A stretch of 64,000 nt of DNA from Bacillus andreraoultii (GCF_001244735.1 NZ_LN868937.1:1236894-1300893), one strand, 5' to 3'; counted from the stretch's first letter, positions 35,909 through 47,584 are shown. Notes: generated by a model not told the origin, from the letters alone. Numbers and translations: made by a program.

Positions 35909-38515
35909 ATGAGTACAAAAACGATTGTAAAAGAAGAGAAGAAAGTCGAATCCCTTTTAAATGAAGTGGATGAACTAGTAGCTAAAGGTCAAGTTGCGCT
36001 TGATAAGTTTATGGATTATGACCAAGAAACAATTGATAACATAGTGAAGGAAATGGCATTAGCAGGATTGAATGATCATATGCATCTTGCAAAAGTTGCT
36101 TACGAAGAAACAAAAAAAGGTGTATATGAAGATAAAATTATTAAAAACATGTTTGCAACCGAGTATATTTATCACAGCATTAAATACGATAAAACCGTTG
36201 GAATCATTCATGAAGATGATAATGAAGGGATAGTTGAAATAGCAGAGCCAGTTGGAGTCGTTGCTGGTGTAACACCTGTAACAAACCCGACATCAACAAC
36301 AATGTTTAAATCATTAATTGCGATTAAAACTCGTAACCCAATAATATTTGCATTCCATCCATCAGCACAACAATCAAGTAAAGAAGCAGCAAAAGTATTG
36401 TTAGAAGCCGCTGTTCGTGCAGGTGCTCCAGAAAATTGTATTCAATGGATTGATACTCCTTCAATGGAAAAGACAGACTACTTAATGAAACATCCGGGCG
36501 TGTCACTTATCCTTGCTACAGGTGGATCAGCAATGGTTAAAGCAGCATATAGTTCTGGAAAACCAGCTTTAGGTGTTGGACCTGGTAACGTTCCTTGCTA
36601 TATTGAAAAATCAGCAAACATTAAACGGTCAGTGAATGACTTAATCCTATCAAAAACTTTTGACAATGGAATGATCTGTGCCTCTGAACAAGCAGTCATA
36701 ATTGATAAAGAAATTTATGATCTTGTTAAACAAGAATTAATTGCTAATAATTGTCACTTCTTAACAAAAGATGAAAAGAAAAAAGTAGAGAAATTTGTAA
36801 TGAAAGAAAATGGTAGTGTAAATCCAGCTGTAGTTGGCCAATCTGCTTATAAAATTGCGAAAATGGCTGGTGTAGATGTTCCTGAGAATACAAAAATTCT
36901 TATTGCTGAAACAGTAAAAGTCGGGCCAGAAGAACCATTATCTGGGGAAAAGCTAAGTCCAGTATTAGCTTGCTTCAAGGTGAAAAATTCTGATGAAGGT
37001 ATTGAGCGTGCACTGCAAATGCTTCATTACAATGGTATGGGTCACTCAGCGGTTATTCACTCTCAAAATGAAGACGTAATTCTTGAGTATGGAAGAAGAA
37101 TGAAAGCTGGCCGTGTAATTATTAACCAACCTTCATCTCAAGGTGGAATCGGTGATATTTATAATGCATATATTCCATCATTAACACTTGGATGTGGAAC
37201 TTACGGCGGTAACTCAGTATCTACAAACGTTGGTACATTCAACTTAATTAATAAAAAAATAATGGCTAAGAGACGTGTAAATATGCAATGGTTTAAAATT
37301 CCACCAAAAATTTACTTTGAAAAAAACTCAACACAATATCTATCAAAAATGCCTGATATTACTAGAGCTTTTATCGTAGCAGATAAAGATATGGTAAGAC
37401 TAGGTTATGTCGATAAAGTTCTTTACTATTTAAGAAAACGACCTGATTATGTTCATAGTGAAATTTTCACAGACGTTCAAACCGAACCTTCCGTAGATAC
37501 AGTAATGAAGGGTGTCGAACAGATGATGAATTTCCATCCAGATGTTATTATTGCTCTTGGTGGTGGCTCTGTTCTTGATGCAGCAAAAGGCATGTGGCTT
37601 TTCTATGAACATCAAGAAATTGAGTTTAATGGTGCAAAACAAAAATTCATGGATATTCGGAAACGGATTTACAAATTCCCTGAACTAGGTAAAAAATCGA
37701 AATTAGTATGTATCCCAACAACATCTGGTACAGGTTCTGAAGTAACATCCTTCTCAGTTATTACAGATGATGACTTAGATATTAAGTATCCATTAGCTGA
37801 CTATGAATTAACGCCAGACGTTGCAATTATTGATCCAACATTTGTTATGTCATTACCAAAATCCATTACAGCTGATACAGGAATGGACGTTCTAACTCAC
37901 GCGATTGAAGCATATGTATCGAACATGGCTAACGATTTTACAGATGGGCTAGCAATTAAAGCCATTCAACTTGTTTTTGAATATTTACCAAGAGCTTATC
38001 ATCATGGTAACGACGAATTAGCAAGAGAAAAAATGCATAACGCATCAACAATTGCAGGAATGGCTTTTTCTAACGCATTCCTTGGCTTAAACCATAGTAT
38101 CGCTCATAAACTTGGTGGAGCATTTGGAATTCCACATGGTCGAATGAACACAATTCTTCTACCACATGTAATCCGATACAATGCTAAAAAACCAACAAAA
38201 TTTGCAACGTTCCCTAAATATGAACATTTCATTGCTGATGAACGTTATGCAGAAATTGCAAAAAGTCTTGGATTACCTGCTCGTACGACAGAGGAAGGCG
38301 TTGAAAGTTTAGTGAATGCAATTATAAAATTGGCAAAAGAAATTAATATACCAATGAGCATGAAAGAAAATGGTGTACAAGTAGAGGATTTGGAAGAACA
38401 AATCACTGAGCTAGCTGATAAAGCATTTGAAGATCAATGTACGAATGCCAATCCAAAACTACCATTAATCTCTGAAATTGAAGAAATAATTCGCCAAGCT
38501 TATCAAGGAGTATAA
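35909..38515 (+). CDS. adhE: Bifunctional acetaldehyde-alcohol dehydrogenase AdhE
   Basis: 868-residue fusion enzyme that reduces acetyl-CoA to acetaldehyde then ethanol, regenerating two NAD+. The N-terminal aldehyde dehydrogenase domain (1-440) has the catalytic Cys in [10 protein letters not shown] and NAD-binding GVGPGNVP. The C-terminal iron alcohol dehydrogenase domain (460-868) has [12 protein letters not shown] and metal ligands in [14 protein letters not shown] and [19 protein letters not shown]. Length matches family norms, and AdhE of this kind assembles into spirosomes. ATG 35909 follows ATAGGAGG. It is absent from B. subtilis. Confidence 0.97.
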   Translation: MSTKTIVKEEKKVESLLNEVDELVAKGQVALDKFMDYDQETIDNIVKEMALAGLNDHMHLAKVAYEETKKGVYEDKIIKNMFATEYIYHSIKYDKTVGIIHEDDNEGIVEIAEPVGVVAGVTPVTNPTSTTMFKSLIAIKTRNPIIFAFHPSAQQSSKEAAKVLLEAAVRAGAPENCIQWIDTPSMEKTDYLMKHPGVSLILATGGSAMVKAAYSSGKPALGVGPGNVPCYIEKSANIKRSVNDLILSKTFDNGMICASEQAVIIDKEIYDLVKQELIANNCHFLTKDEKKKVEKFVMKENGSVNPAVVGQSAYKIAKMAGVDVPENTKILIAETVKVGPEEPLSGEKLSPVLACFKVKNSDEGIERALQMLHYNGMGHSAVIHSQNEDVILEYGRRMKAGRVIINQPSSQGGIGDIYNAYIPSLTLGCGTYGGNSVSTNVGTFNLINKKIMAKRRVNMQWFKIPPKIYFEKNSTQYLSKMPDITRAFIVADKDMVRLGYVDKVLYYLRKRPDYVHSEIFTDVQTEPSVDTVMKGVEQMMNFHPDVIIALGGGSVLDAAKGMWLFYEHQEIEFNGAKQKFMDIRKRIYKFPELGKKSKLVCIPTTSGTGSEVTSFSVITDDDLDIKYPLADYELTPDVAIIDPTFVMSLPKSITADTGMDVLTHAIEAYVSNMANDFTDGLAIKAIQLVFEYLPRAYHHGNDELAREKMHNASTIAGMAFSNAFLGLNHSIAHKLGGAFGIPHGRMNTILLPHVIRYNAKKPTKFATFPKYEHFIADERYAEIAKSLGLPARTTEEGVESLVNAIIKLAKEINIPMSMKENGVQVEDLEEQITELADKAFEDQCTNANPKLPLISEIEEIIRQAYQGV

Positions 38516-38555
38516 TCATTTTATAGTTCATAAATCGTCATCATGTATCCTTGTT

Positions 38556-38605
38556 GAAGAGGACAGGCTTTTAGGAATGATCCTATAGACCTGTCCTCTT
38601 CTCTT
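38556..38605 (+). terminator. Terminator after adhE
   Basis: GAAGAGGACAGG and CCTGTCCTCTTC form a perfect 12-bp stem, followed by TCTTTC. Confidence 0.75.
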
Positions 38606-38658
38606 TCATTCCAAAAATGTGGTAAAATGATAGGCAGCAATAATAGGGAGAGGATTTT

Positions 38659-39258
38659 GTGTACGAGTATATTATTGGGACCTTAGAATATGTAAGCCCT
38701 CAGTATATCGTTGTTGAAAATAACGGAATTGGCTATCAAATCTTAACACCGAATCCGTATACGTTTAGTTTAGAACAACAAAAACAAAAAATATATACAT
38801 ATTTTCATGTTCGGGAAGACGCACAATTACTATATGGGTTCAAAACTTTAGAGGAAAAGGAGTTTTTTATTAAATTGATTAATGTATCTGGCATTGGTCC
38901 AAAAGGTGCATTAGCCATATTAGCTGCCGGCGAACCAGGTCAGATCGCCCACGCAATAGAACAAGAAAATGAGAAGTTTTTAACGACCTTTCCTGGTGTT
39001 GGTAAAAAAACTGCTCGGCAAATTATTCTCGACTTAAAAGGGAAACTTCATGAATTTATAAATGATTTTCCAGAAGATATGGAAAGCGAAAGTAACGATC
39101 GACATGACGATCATGAACGACAAGAAGCCATTTTAGCTTTAGAAGCTTTAGGATATTCTAATAAGGAAGTAAAAAAAGCTATGCGTCACTTACAACAGGA
39201 AAAATTGACGACCGATCAATTTATTAAATTAGCGCTAAAAGAGTTATCGGGTTTTTAA
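38659..39258 (+). CDS. ruvA: Holliday junction protein RuvA
   Basis: 199-residue subunit that binds four-way junctions and loads RuvB. It has an N-terminal OB fold (YEYIIGTLEYVSPQYIVVENNGIGYQI), two helix-hairpin-helix motifs (INVSGIGPKGALAIL; FPGVGKKTARQIILDLKGKL) and a C-terminal UBA-like RuvB-binding domain (ALEALGYSNKEVKKAM). The start is GTG 38659 after AGGGAGAGG. Confidence 0.96.
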   Translation: MYEYIIGTLEYVSPQYIVVENNGIGYQILTPNPYTFSLEQQKQKIYTYFHVREDAQLLYGFKTLEEKEFFIKLINVSGIGPKGALAILAAGEPGQIAHAIEQENEKFLTTFPGVGKKTARQIILDLKGKLHEFINDFPEDMESESNDRHDDHERQEAILALEALGYSNKEVKKAMRHLQQEKLTTDQFIKLALKELSGF

Positions 39259-39356
39259 ATTATTAGGAGAGTAAAAAATTTGCAATCTTTACTTAACGCG
39301 TCAGTGTATAAGAAAAACTTCGGCAATATTTCGCGCAACCAAATATAGTTTTTTCG

Positions 39357-39560
39357 GTTAGCTAATAGGAAAGTATTCATTTTCCAATTTCTACTTTCCA
39401 ATACAAATAGCGCACAAGGAAGGCTCTAGCAGCATTACATCAATTCCAAAAACTCTCATTTCGGCGAACTCTAGGCTCTTTGGTTGGGCTAAAGGTTCGG
39501 ACCCTAAGTTTACTTTTTCTATCGTCTAAAGGTTCGAGCCTTGTGTTTTCTTTAAAACAA
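39357..39560 (+). repeat. Intergenic repeat family, copy 5 (ruvA-ruvB)
   Basis: Begins TTAGCTAATAGGAAAGTATT and keeps TTCCAATTTCTACTTTCC, AGCGCACAAGGAAGGCTC, AGCAGCATTACATCAA, CGAACTCTAGGCTCTTTGG and GGTTCGGACC. The end part (TCTAAAGGTTCGAGCC) is partly duplicated. It separates ruvA from ruvB, which are adjacent in B. subtilis. Confidence 0.8.
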
Positions 39561-39617
39561 TATTCGTCATGATATTGATTTCGATCGCTAACTTAATCAG
39601 TTGAAGGGGGGATTACA

Positions 39618-40619
39618 GTGGAAGAACGAATGGTTTCAGACCAAGCAGATAGTGAGGAGTTATCTTTAGAGCAACATTTACGTCCCCATTCATTTGATCA
39701 ATATATTGGACAAGAGCATGTAAAAAACAACTTGAAAATATTTATTGAAGCTGCCAAGATGAGAATGGAAACGTTAGACCATGTTTTACTTTACGGACCA
39801 CCTGGCTTAGGGAAAACAACGTTAGCTGCGATTATAGCAAATGAAATGGGCGGTAATTTACGAACGACTTCAGGACCAGCGATTGAACGGCCAGGTGATC
39901 TTGCAGCAATTTTAACAGCAATTGAACCAGGGGATATACTTTTTATTGATGAAATTCATCGCCTAAATCGTTCCATTGAAGAAGTGCTATATCCAGCGAT
40001 GGAAGACTTTTGCCTCGATATTGTGATTGGGAAAGGGGCAAGTGCGAGGTCAATTCGAATTGATCTACCTCCTTTTACGTTAGTAGGAGCAACAACTCGT
40101 GCTGGTGCTCTGTCTGCACCACTGAGAGATCGCTTTGGAGTATTGAGTCGACTAGAGTATTATAAACCAGATGAGCTACAAGAAATTATCTACCGAACCG
40201 CGACAATATTAGAAGCAGAAATTGCTGATGATGCTGCAGAAGAAATTGCTTTACGTTCCAGAGGCACGCCACGTATTGCCAATCGATTGTTAAGACGGGT
40301 TCGAGATTTTGCCCAAGTAAAAAGTAATGGCAATATTACATCCTCATTAGCAAAAGAAGCACTAGATCTTTTACAAGTAGACCGACTTGGGTTAGATCAT
40401 ATCGACCATAAATTATTAAAAGGGATCATTGAAAAGTTTAAAGGTGGTCCTGTTGGTCTCGAAACAATTGCTGCAACAATTGGCGAAGAAGCGGGAACAA
40501 TAGAAGATGTATATGAACCATATTTACTGCAAATTGGTTTTCTCCAACGGACCCCAAGAGGAAGAGTTGTCACACATGCAGTTTACGAACATTTTCAAAT
40601 GGAGGTTCCAAAAACATGA
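39618..40619 (+). CDS. ruvB: Holliday junction helicase RuvB
   Basis: 333-residue AAA+ motor that drives branch migration. It has Walker [15 protein letters not shown], Walker [10 protein letters not shown], sensor 1 GATTRAG with [11 protein letters not shown], and a C-terminal winged-helix domain ([16 protein letters not shown]). GTG 39618 follows GAAGGGGGGA. It overlaps the next small gene by 4 bp. Confidence 0.97.
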   Translation: MEERMVSDQADSEELSLEQHLRPHSFDQYIGQEHVKNNLKIFIEAAKMRMETLDHVLLYGPPGLGKTTLAAIIANEMGGNLRTTSGPAIERPGDLAAILTAIEPGDILFIDEIHRLNRSIEEVLYPAMEDFCLDIVIGKGASARSIRIDLPPFTLVGATTRAGALSAPLRDRFGVLSRLEYYKPDELQEIIYRTATILEAEIADDAAEEIALRSRGTPRIANRLLRRVRDFAQVKSNGNITSSLAKEALDLLQVDRLGLDHIDHKLLKGIIEKFKGGPVGLETIAATIGEEAGTIEDVYEPYLLQIGFLQRTPRGRVVTHAVYEHFQMEVPKT

Positions 40620-40822
40620 CAGGCATCGGCAAATTATTGATGACGATTGGTGGAATCATTTTTCTCATAGGGTTACTTATGCAATTTATCAAGATTGGAA
40701 AATTACCTGGAGACATTATTATTAATAAGGGAAATACAACTTTTTATTTTCCGATTATGACATCAATTGTATTGAGTGTCATTCTTTCGGTTATATTTTT
40801 TATTATCAATAGATTTAGATAG
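40616..40822 (+). CDS. DUF2905 small membrane protein
   Basis: 68-residue protein with two membrane segments ([40 protein letters not shown]) joined by [19 protein letters not shown], the DUF2905 signature. Function unknown. It starts within the ruvB stop (ATGA) and is commonly found between ruvB and queA in Firmicutes. Confidence 0.88.
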   Translation: MTGIGKLLMTIGGIIFLIGLLMQFIKIGKLPGDIIINKGNTTFYFPIMTSIVLSVILSVIFFIINRFR

Positions 40823-40837
40823 AAGTTGGTGGAAATA

Positions 40838-41866
40838 ATGAAACTAGAAGATTTTGATTACGAATTACCAGAAGAACTAATTGCACAAACTCCATTGAAA
40901 GATCGAGCAAGTAGCCGGTTAATGGTTGTTGATAAAAAGACAGGTGAGATTGAACATCGTAAATTCGCTGATATTATTCAATACTTAAATCCAGGAGATT
41001 GCTTAGTACTAAATGATACAAGGGTTATGCCAGCAAGATTGTTTGGTGAAAAGAAAGATACGGGGGCTCATGTTGAAGTTCTTTTACTAAAACAAATTGA
41101 AGGAGACCGGTGGGAAACATTAGTCAAGCCAGCTAAAAGAGTAAAAGTAGGAACGGTTTTAACATTTGGTGAAGGAAAACTAATCGCAAAATGTATAGAT
41201 GAATTAGAGTACGGTGGAAGAATATTCGAATTTCAATACGATGGTATTTTTTATGAAATATTAGATGAACTAGGTGAGATGCCACTACCTCCATATATAA
41301 AAGAACGATTAGAGGAGAAAGACCGGTATCAAACTGTTTATGCACGCGAAATTGGATCGGCCGCAGCACCGACGGCAGGTCTTCATTTTACGGAAGAATT
41401 ATTAGCTGAGATTAAGAAAAAAGGTGTACATGTTTCGTTTATTACTTTGCATGTTGGTCTTGGTACGTTCCGGCCTGTGAATGTAGATGTTATTGAAGAA
41501 CACGAAATGCATGCAGAATTTTATCATATGACAGAAGAGACTGCACAGTTGTTAAATCATGTGAAGACAAGTGGTGGTCGTATTATTTCTGTTGGAACGA
41601 CTTCGACAAGAACACTTGAAACAATTGCTTCAAGACATGAAGGAAAATTTGTTGCAGAAAGTGGTTGGACAGAGATTTTTATTTATCCAGGCTATGAATA
41701 TAAGGCGATTGACTGTTTAGTGACGAACTTTCATTTGCCAAAATCAACACTTATTATGCTAGTAAGTGCATTAGCTGGTCGTGATACGATTTTACATGCT
41801 TATCATACAGCTGTGCAGGAACGATATCGCTTTTTCAGCTTTGGTGATGCAATGTTTATTAAATAA
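40838..41866 (+). CDS. queA: tRNA ribosyltransferase-isomerase QueA
   Basis: 342-residue enzyme that transfers ribose from S-adenosylmethionine to preQ1 in tRNA, giving epoxyqueuosine. Motifs: [59 protein letters not shown] 40838 follows GGTGG; the frame has an upstream GTG at 40826. It acts after Tgt, whose gene follows. Confidence 0.96.
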   Translation: MKLEDFDYELPEELIAQTPLKDRASSRLMVVDKKTGEIEHRKFADIIQYLNPGDCLVLNDTRVMPARLFGEKKDTGAHVEVLLLKQIEGDRWETLVKPAKRVKVGTVLTFGEGKLIAKCIDELEYGGRIFEFQYDGIFYEILDELGEMPLPPYIKERLEEKDRYQTVYAREIGSAAAPTAGLHFTEELLAEIKKKGVHVSFITLHVGLGTFRPVNVDVIEEHEMHAEFYHMTEETAQLLNHVKTSGGRIISVGTTSTRTLETIASRHEGKFVAESGWTEIFIYPGYEYKAIDCLVTNFHLPKSTLIMLVSALAGRDTILHAYHTAVQERYRFFSFGDAMFIK

Positions 41867-41924
41867 CATTGAAGGTCACCCTAGATAAAGAATGATTTAC
41901 TGGAATGAATATGTTCTAATATAG

Positions 41925-43118
<1,194 letters not shown>

Positions 43119-43139
43119 TAGTGAAAGGAGGAAAATAAA

Positions 43140-43415
43140 TTGGGTCAATCAGCATATAGTATTATCATGTTAGTTGTTATGTTTGCTATCTTTTATTTCC
43201 TTTTGATTCGTCCGCAACAAAAGCGTCAAAAAGCAGTTCAACAGATGCAAGCGGGTCTTGAAAAAGGAGATAAGGTAGTAACTATTGGCGGACTTCACGG
43301 TTTTATCGATTCAATGGATGATAGCACGGTTGTTATTAAATGTGGTGATGGAAGCCGTCTTACATACGACCGCAGCGCAATTCGCGATGTAGTTGAAAAA
43401 TCAAATAATTCATAA
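43140..43415 (+). CDS. yajC: Preprotein translocase subunit YajC
   Basis: 91-residue membrane protein: one N-terminal segment (SIIMLVVMFAIFYFLLIRPQQKR) then a small soluble domain (LEKGDKVVTIGGLHGFIDSMDD). Associated with SecDF-YidC, whose SecDF lies 4 kb downstream. The start is TTG 43140 after AAAGGAGG. Confidence 0.93.
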   Translation: MGQSAYSIIMLVVMFAIFYFLLIRPQQKRQKAVQQMQAGLEKGDKVVTIGGLHGFIDSMDDSTVVIKCGDGSRLTYDRSAIRDVVEKSNNS

Positions 43416-43424
43416 CTACCATTT

Positions 43425-43461
43425 ACCCAGTCCTATTTGTAGGTACTGGGTTTTAATTTTT
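43425..43461 (+). terminator. Terminator after yajC
   Basis: ACCCAGT...ACTGGGT hairpin followed by TTTTAATTTTT. Confidence 0.8.
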
Positions 43462-43510
43462 CTGTATGAGAAAACGTCTTTGAAGTCAACAAACCATTTG
43501 ATTTGCCTAT

Positions 43511-43690
43511 TTTTGAAAAAAAGGAGTGAACTTCGGAACTAATGCTTCAACTTCGGAAATATAAGGAACAACTTCGGAAAAAACGCGCCTATCTTCGGAA
43601 ATAAAAATCATAACTTCGGAAAAAGGTTGCCATCTTCGGAAAAAAGTCTTGAACTTCGGAAATACGGCTTTAACTTCAGAAAAACATAAA
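43511..43690 (+). repeat. CTTCGGAA short tandem array, copy 2
   Basis: CTTCGGAA at 43531, 43551, 43572, 43593, 43614, 43634 and 43654, a CTTCAGAA variant at 43674 and a degenerate unit at 43511: nine units with 20-21-bp spacing. Four unit variants match array 1 nearly base for base, but in reverse order along the strand while keeping orientation. It lies between the yajC terminator and the leftward yrzE terminator. Confidence 0.85.
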
Positions 43691-43810
43691 TTCATTCCAA
43701 ACGGTCACCATAAAAAGATACACAAGCCTTTGCGAAGTGAGAGACAAGAGCTCACTTGATAAGAAAGACAGTTTTTCGGCTTTTGTAGCTACTAGAGTCT
43801 TCTTATTAGC

Positions 43811-43842
43811 AAAAAAGCAAGCTTGAATTTCTTAAGCTTGCC
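43811..43842 (-). terminator. Terminator of yrzE-like gene
   Basis: On the minus strand GCAAGCTT and AAGCTTGC pair and are followed by six T. The stem includes the stop codon of the gene. Confidence 0.8.
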
Positions 43843-44221
43843 GAGAATGGTTACCAATGATATTTACACCAAGGATGCCACCCATGATCGCAGTTACTGT
43901 AAAGCAAATATAGTAAATCAATTGTTCAAAATTAAATACAGAATCAAATCCTAAATATTGAAACATAAAATTAATTCCAGTGTATAAAAATCCTGTTAAT
44001 GCTCCAAGAAGCCATCCTTTTTCTTTACCACGTCCACCGGCAACAAAACCACCGATAAACAAAGACACGAAAGAAATAATCGTGATGACTAAGTTCAGTT
44101 GGATTTCTTGAACTGATGTAAACTTCAGAATCAGTGAAAATATTAAGCTACAAAATGCAGCAACTACATAAATGACACCTAATCCAATTAAAACAGAAAT
44201 ACCCAACCTTCTTGAATCCAT
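43832..44221 (-). CDS. yrzE: YrzE-like small membrane protein (TIGR04086 type)
   Basis: 129-residue protein with four membrane segments: GISVLIGLGVIYVVAAFCSLIF, LVITIISFVSLFIGGFVAG, GWLLGALTGFLYTGINFMFQY, LIYYICFTVTAIMGGILGVNI. A Gly-Arg-rich loop (GRGKEKG) lies between segments 2 and 3. Function unknown. Position after yajC and leftward orientation match B. subtilis yrzE. GGGGGAG precedes the start. Confidence 0.8.
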   Translation of the reverse strand: MDSRRLGISVLIGLGVIYVVAAFCSLIFSLILKFTSVQEIQLNLVITIISFVSLFIGGFVAGGRGKEKGWLLGALTGFLYTGINFMFQYLGFDSVFNFEQLIYYICFTVTAIMGGILGVNIIGNHSRQA

Positions 44222-44623
44222 ATCTTCTCCCCCAAAACTTGTATTTTTTTATCTATCGGTACAAGCATATTCACGTTGGAGATGAATTAGAATACATTTT
44301 ACAAAAACTTCATCAATTCAAGAGTTAAATCAGAAATTATCTTCAAAAAACCAACGATAATTAATGGAAATGGTGAGTCTCCAAAAAGGAGACTATTTTA
44401 AGTTTGTGAGGTTGCAAAAACGACGATGTATTGTAATTTGATTGAAAAAATTGGTATCCTATGCGGTGTGAAAATTGTTTGAATGGCTTCATCAGAAGTG
44501 AATCATGTTAATAATAGCTAAAAACCTGTGATTCTGTAACAAGTCAAATAACACGAAACGAAATAAGAATAAAAAGCCATGTGTTGAAGCAAAATATTTT
44601 GAGGACGAAATGGAGGCAGCAAA
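44222..44623. other. Divergent intergenic region yrzE-yrbG
   Basis: About 400 bp without a gene. It should hold the leftward yrzE promoter. One clear hairpin, AGTCTCC-AAAAA-GGAGACT (44376-44394), is followed by ATTTTA and may be a terminator or RNA element of unknown purpose. Confidence 0.45.
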
Positions 44624-45265
44624 ATGGATATTTATATGAACCTAATTTTACGTACGGTTTTCGTTTACTTGTTAATTGTAATTATTTTTCGGATTATGGG
44701 GAAAAGGGAAATCGGTGAGTTAAGTATCATTGATCTTGTTGTATTCATTATGATTGCAGACATTGCAGTAATTAGTATAGAAGAACAAAATGAACCATTA
44801 TTCCAACCGTTAGTTCCAATGGGAATACTCGTTATTGTCCAAGTTCTTTCAGCCTTTTTTTCCTTACGTAGTCGAAAATATCGAAAGCTCATTGATGGAG
44901 AGCCGACAATAATTATAAAAAACGGCAAAATTAATGAAAAAGAAATGAAAAAGGAAAGATATAATTTTGATGATTTATTAATGCAATTACGAGAACAACA
45001 AATTCGTTATATTTCAGACGTAGAATTTGCTATCCTTGAGCCAACGGGAAAACTATCTGTACTAAAAAAAGAAAAAAATAAAAAAGGGCATACAGTTGGT
45101 CTAATTGTGAATGGTCAAATTCAAGAAGATAAACTTAGTGAACTTAATATATCTAAAGAATGGTTATTAAATGAGATATATAAAAGAGGTTATAAAAAAT
45201 TGGAGGAAGTTTCCTTCTGTAGTTATGAAAACGGGAAATTGCATATCGATAAAAATGACTTGTAA
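44624..45265 (+). CDS. yrbG: DUF421 membrane protein (YrbG-like)
   Basis: 213-residue protein: three N-terminal membrane segments, the conserved RTVFVYLLIVIIFRIMGKREIGELSIIDLVVFIMIADIA region, then a cytoplasmic DUF421 domain (GEPTIIIKNGKINEKEMKKERYNFDDLLMQLREQQIRYISDVEFAILEPTGKLSV). Family function is unclear; relatives are stress- or spore-associated. TGGAGG precedes ATG 44624. Confidence 0.88.
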   Translation: MDIYMNLILRTVFVYLLIVIIFRIMGKREIGELSIIDLVVFIMIADIAVISIEEQNEPLFQPLVPMGILVIVQVLSAFFSLRSRKYRKLIDGEPTIIIKNGKINEKEMKKERYNFDDLLMQLREQQIRYISDVEFAILEPTGKLSVLKKEKNKKGHTVGLIVNGQIQEDKLSELNISKEWLLNEIYKRGYKKLEEVSFCSYENGKLHIDKNDL

Positions 45266-45561
45266 AGTTCATTTTATTCAATGGACTCCCCCCTTTTTCT
45301 AGTGGGGGACGAATGTAAAATAACTCAACGATATAGTAGGGGGTTAAACCCCGAATGACTTGTGGCGAAACAAAAGTGTGGCAGTCTGAGTGACAAATAT
45401 CGTGTTGGCCTAAAGCCTCTAGCCTTGATTTCTCAGAGGAAGCCCTTCTTTAAGTTCGAGAAAAATCGGATGCAAACGTGGCTTAGGTGTTTGATAAACT
45501 TGGCTGCCTCAAACATGGATTTGTATTATCCGTTTGAGGACAGCCATTTTATATATCATAT
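45266..45561. other. Structured intergenic region of unknown type
   Basis: No credible gene. It is GC-richer than nearby gaps and unusually rich in hairpins: TCCCCC...GGGGGA (about 45287-45309), GGGGTTAAACCCC (45342-45354), CCTCT...AGAGG (45416-45440), and a long one, GGCTGCCTCAAAC...GTTTGAGGACAGCC (45502-45546). The spurious frame across 45362-45574 lacks a start site. It could be the end of a decayed insertion sequence or a structured RNA; I cannot match it to a family. Confidence 0.4.
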
Positions 45562-47112
45562 TTACCTTCGATGAGGGAAAACGAGCGAAATTGCTTTTTG
45601 AACATCACCTTTACCAATAACACCTATAAAAAATGAAAGAGCAATATATATTCCGATCATTGCACTAATACTGAGTAACACGGCAAAAAATGTGGAGACT
45701 TGTTCAACGAAAATTGGAAATAAATAGTTACCTGCTAGACCTGTTACCATCGTAATAATCAATACTTTCACATAAAAGCGCACATAAAAAGTTAACGGAA
45801 TCACTTTTAAAATTGTCGCATAATGAAGTAGTGTTACTAAAACAAAGCCAACGACGATACCGATTGCCACGCCATTTATACCGAAACTAGGATTGGAAGC
45901 AAGTAAAAAGATAATAGCTAATTTGGCAACTGCACCAATTAAACTATTAATCATGGCAGCACGGGCCAAATCCAAAGCTTGTAAGGCAGACTGGAGTGGT
46001 GATTGTAAATATTGCAAAATAATAAAAGGAGCAATCATTTTGATAAAAACTGCACCATTAGCTGAGTTATATAAAATTTCCATCAACGGACTAGCTAATA
46101 TAAGAAGAACAACGACGGGTAATGCACCTGTTAATATACAAAATTTTAAAGCTTGTTGGATTCGCTTTTCAACAACTGCGTACTGCTTTAATGAATGTGC
46201 CTCACTAATTGCTGGAACAAGTGAAGTACTTAAAGCAACCGTTATAAAGGACGGGAGTAAAACTAAAGGCATTGCCAGTCCAGTTAGTGAACCATATTGT
46301 TTTGTTGCGAGTACGGTACTAACCCCAGCTAATGCCAACGCCTGAGTGACAACAATCGGTTCAAAAAACCATGAAATAGAACCAATCATTCGACTGCCCG
46401 TTGTAGGTAATGCGATACTCATCAACTCATTGAAAATATTACGCGTATTCGTTAAACTTTTAAAAAAATTTTTACGTAATGGGAAAGCTTTTCTAAACTT
46501 AAACATCGTTAATAAATAAAGCAAGGAAGCAAGTTCACCAATGATTGTTGCAATCATCACAGCAGCGGCAGCAAATTCAATGCCATACGGTAAAAAGATT
46601 CTCGTTAAAATTCCAATAAAGACAATTCGGATAAGCTGCTCAATTAACTGGGATAAGGCAGCTGGCTTCATATTTTGTTTACCTTGAAAGTATCCTCTAA
46701 TTACTGAACTGACAGCAATAATTGGAATTACAGGTGTGATGGCGAGAAGTGGGTAAATTGTTCTAGAATCGGTGAAAATTGTTTCTGCAAAATATGGTGC
46801 CCCGAAAAATAATGCAGGCGTAAAAATAATCGATAATGTTAATGTCATGATTAATGAAACAACAAAAATTTTCTTTACCTTTGCTGTATCGCCTACTGCA
46901 TCAGCTTCTGCCACCCGTTTTGAAATTGCAACTGGTAAACCCATTTGAGTTAGTGTAACAACTAAGATGAAGGTTGGGTATGCCATCATATATAATCCTA
47001 CACCTTCTTCGCCGATAAACCGTGCGATTAAAATACGATTGATGAATCCAAGAATTCTCGTAATAAGACCGGCAACAAGAAGGATCATTGTTCCTTTTAA
47101 AAATTTCGACAT
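45562..47112 (-). CDS. spoVB: SpoVB, MurJ/MVF-type lipid II flippase family
   Basis: 516-residue polytopic protein (about 14 membrane segments) of the MATE-like polysaccharide flippase group. N-terminus MSKFLKGTMILLVAGLITRILGFINRI is characteristic of SpoVB. In B. subtilis it is needed for spore cortex synthesis. ATG 47112 follows CAGGGAACGG; the frame has an upstream start at 47133 with no ribosome site. Leftward, between yrbG and comN as in B. subtilis. Confidence 0.93.
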   Translation of the reverse strand: MSKFLKGTMILLVAGLITRILGFINRILIARFIGEEGVGLYMMAYPTFILVVTLTQMGLPVAISKRVAEADAVGDTAKVKKIFVVSLIMTLTLSIIFTPALFFGAPYFAETIFTDSRTIYPLLAITPVIPIIAVSSVIRGYFQGKQNMKPAALSQLIEQLIRIVFIGILTRIFLPYGIEFAAAAVMIATIIGELASLLYLLTMFKFRKAFPLRKNFFKSLTNTRNIFNELMSIALPTTGSRMIGSISWFFEPIVVTQALALAGVSTVLATKQYGSLTGLAMPLVLLPSFITVALSTSLVPAISEAHSLKQYAVVEKRIQQALKFCILTGALPVVVLLILASPLMEILYNSANGAVFIKMIAPFIILQYLQSPLQSALQALDLARAAMINSLIGAVAKLAIIFLLASNPSFGINGVAIGIVVGFVLVTLLHYATILKVIPLTFYVRFYVKVLIITMVTGLAGNYLFPIFVEQVSTFFAVLLSISAMIGIYIALSFFIGVIGKGDVQKAISLVFPHRR

Positions 47113-47278
47113 TTCCGTTCCCTGCCTTCTCAAATGAGATATTTTTTATTACAATGATATATATGCAAACTTTTGGACAACCTTGCCTAGTTTTTACGAG
47201 AAATGAGAAATAACAGTACCGTTAGGATTGTTTCCGATTGTGAAGGATAAAGCAATGAAGGAAAAGGGAGGATTTGAG

Positions 47279-47578
47279 TTGATTACTCATCTTTATGAAA
47301 AATATAGGGAAGATGTGGCCGTTGTCTTAAGATCGAAGTTGGATGAATTCAAAGTATATGACTATGATTATGTGACTGAAGATCAACTGTGGAACTATTT
47401 AATTACAAAGAAATGGCGAAAACCGAAAGAAAATACACATATTTATGAAATTGTTAGCGATATTCTTCAAGTGAAAGTGAGTGATTTCATCGCTTTTCAA
47501 ACCGTCGAGCATTTAAAAGGACCAGATTGGTTTTCTGAAGATGGCATGAAGGAACTGGATGAATTGTTAAAAAAATAA
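47279..47578 (+). CDS. comN: Post-transcriptional regulator ComN
   Basis: 99-residue protein of the ComN family: LRSKLDEFKVYDYDYVTEDQLWNYLITKKWRK, IYEIVSDILQVKVSDFIAFQTVE. In B. subtilis ComN raises ComE mRNA levels and interacts with DivIVA. TTG 47279 is seven bases after GGGAGG and gives the family-typical length; ATG 47255 with GAAGGA is an alternative adding eight residues. Confidence 0.85.
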   Translation: MITHLYEKYREDVAVVLRSKLDEFKVYDYDYVTEDQLWNYLITKKWRKPKENTHIYEIVSDILQVKVSDFIAFQTVEHLKGPDWFSEDGMKELDELLKK

Positions 47579-47584
47579 GAAAAA

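Noticed and set aside
45362-45574. 70-residue open frame between yrbG and spoVB
   Set aside because: No ribosome site, crosses strong hairpins, overlaps the end of spoVB on the other strand and resembles no family I know.
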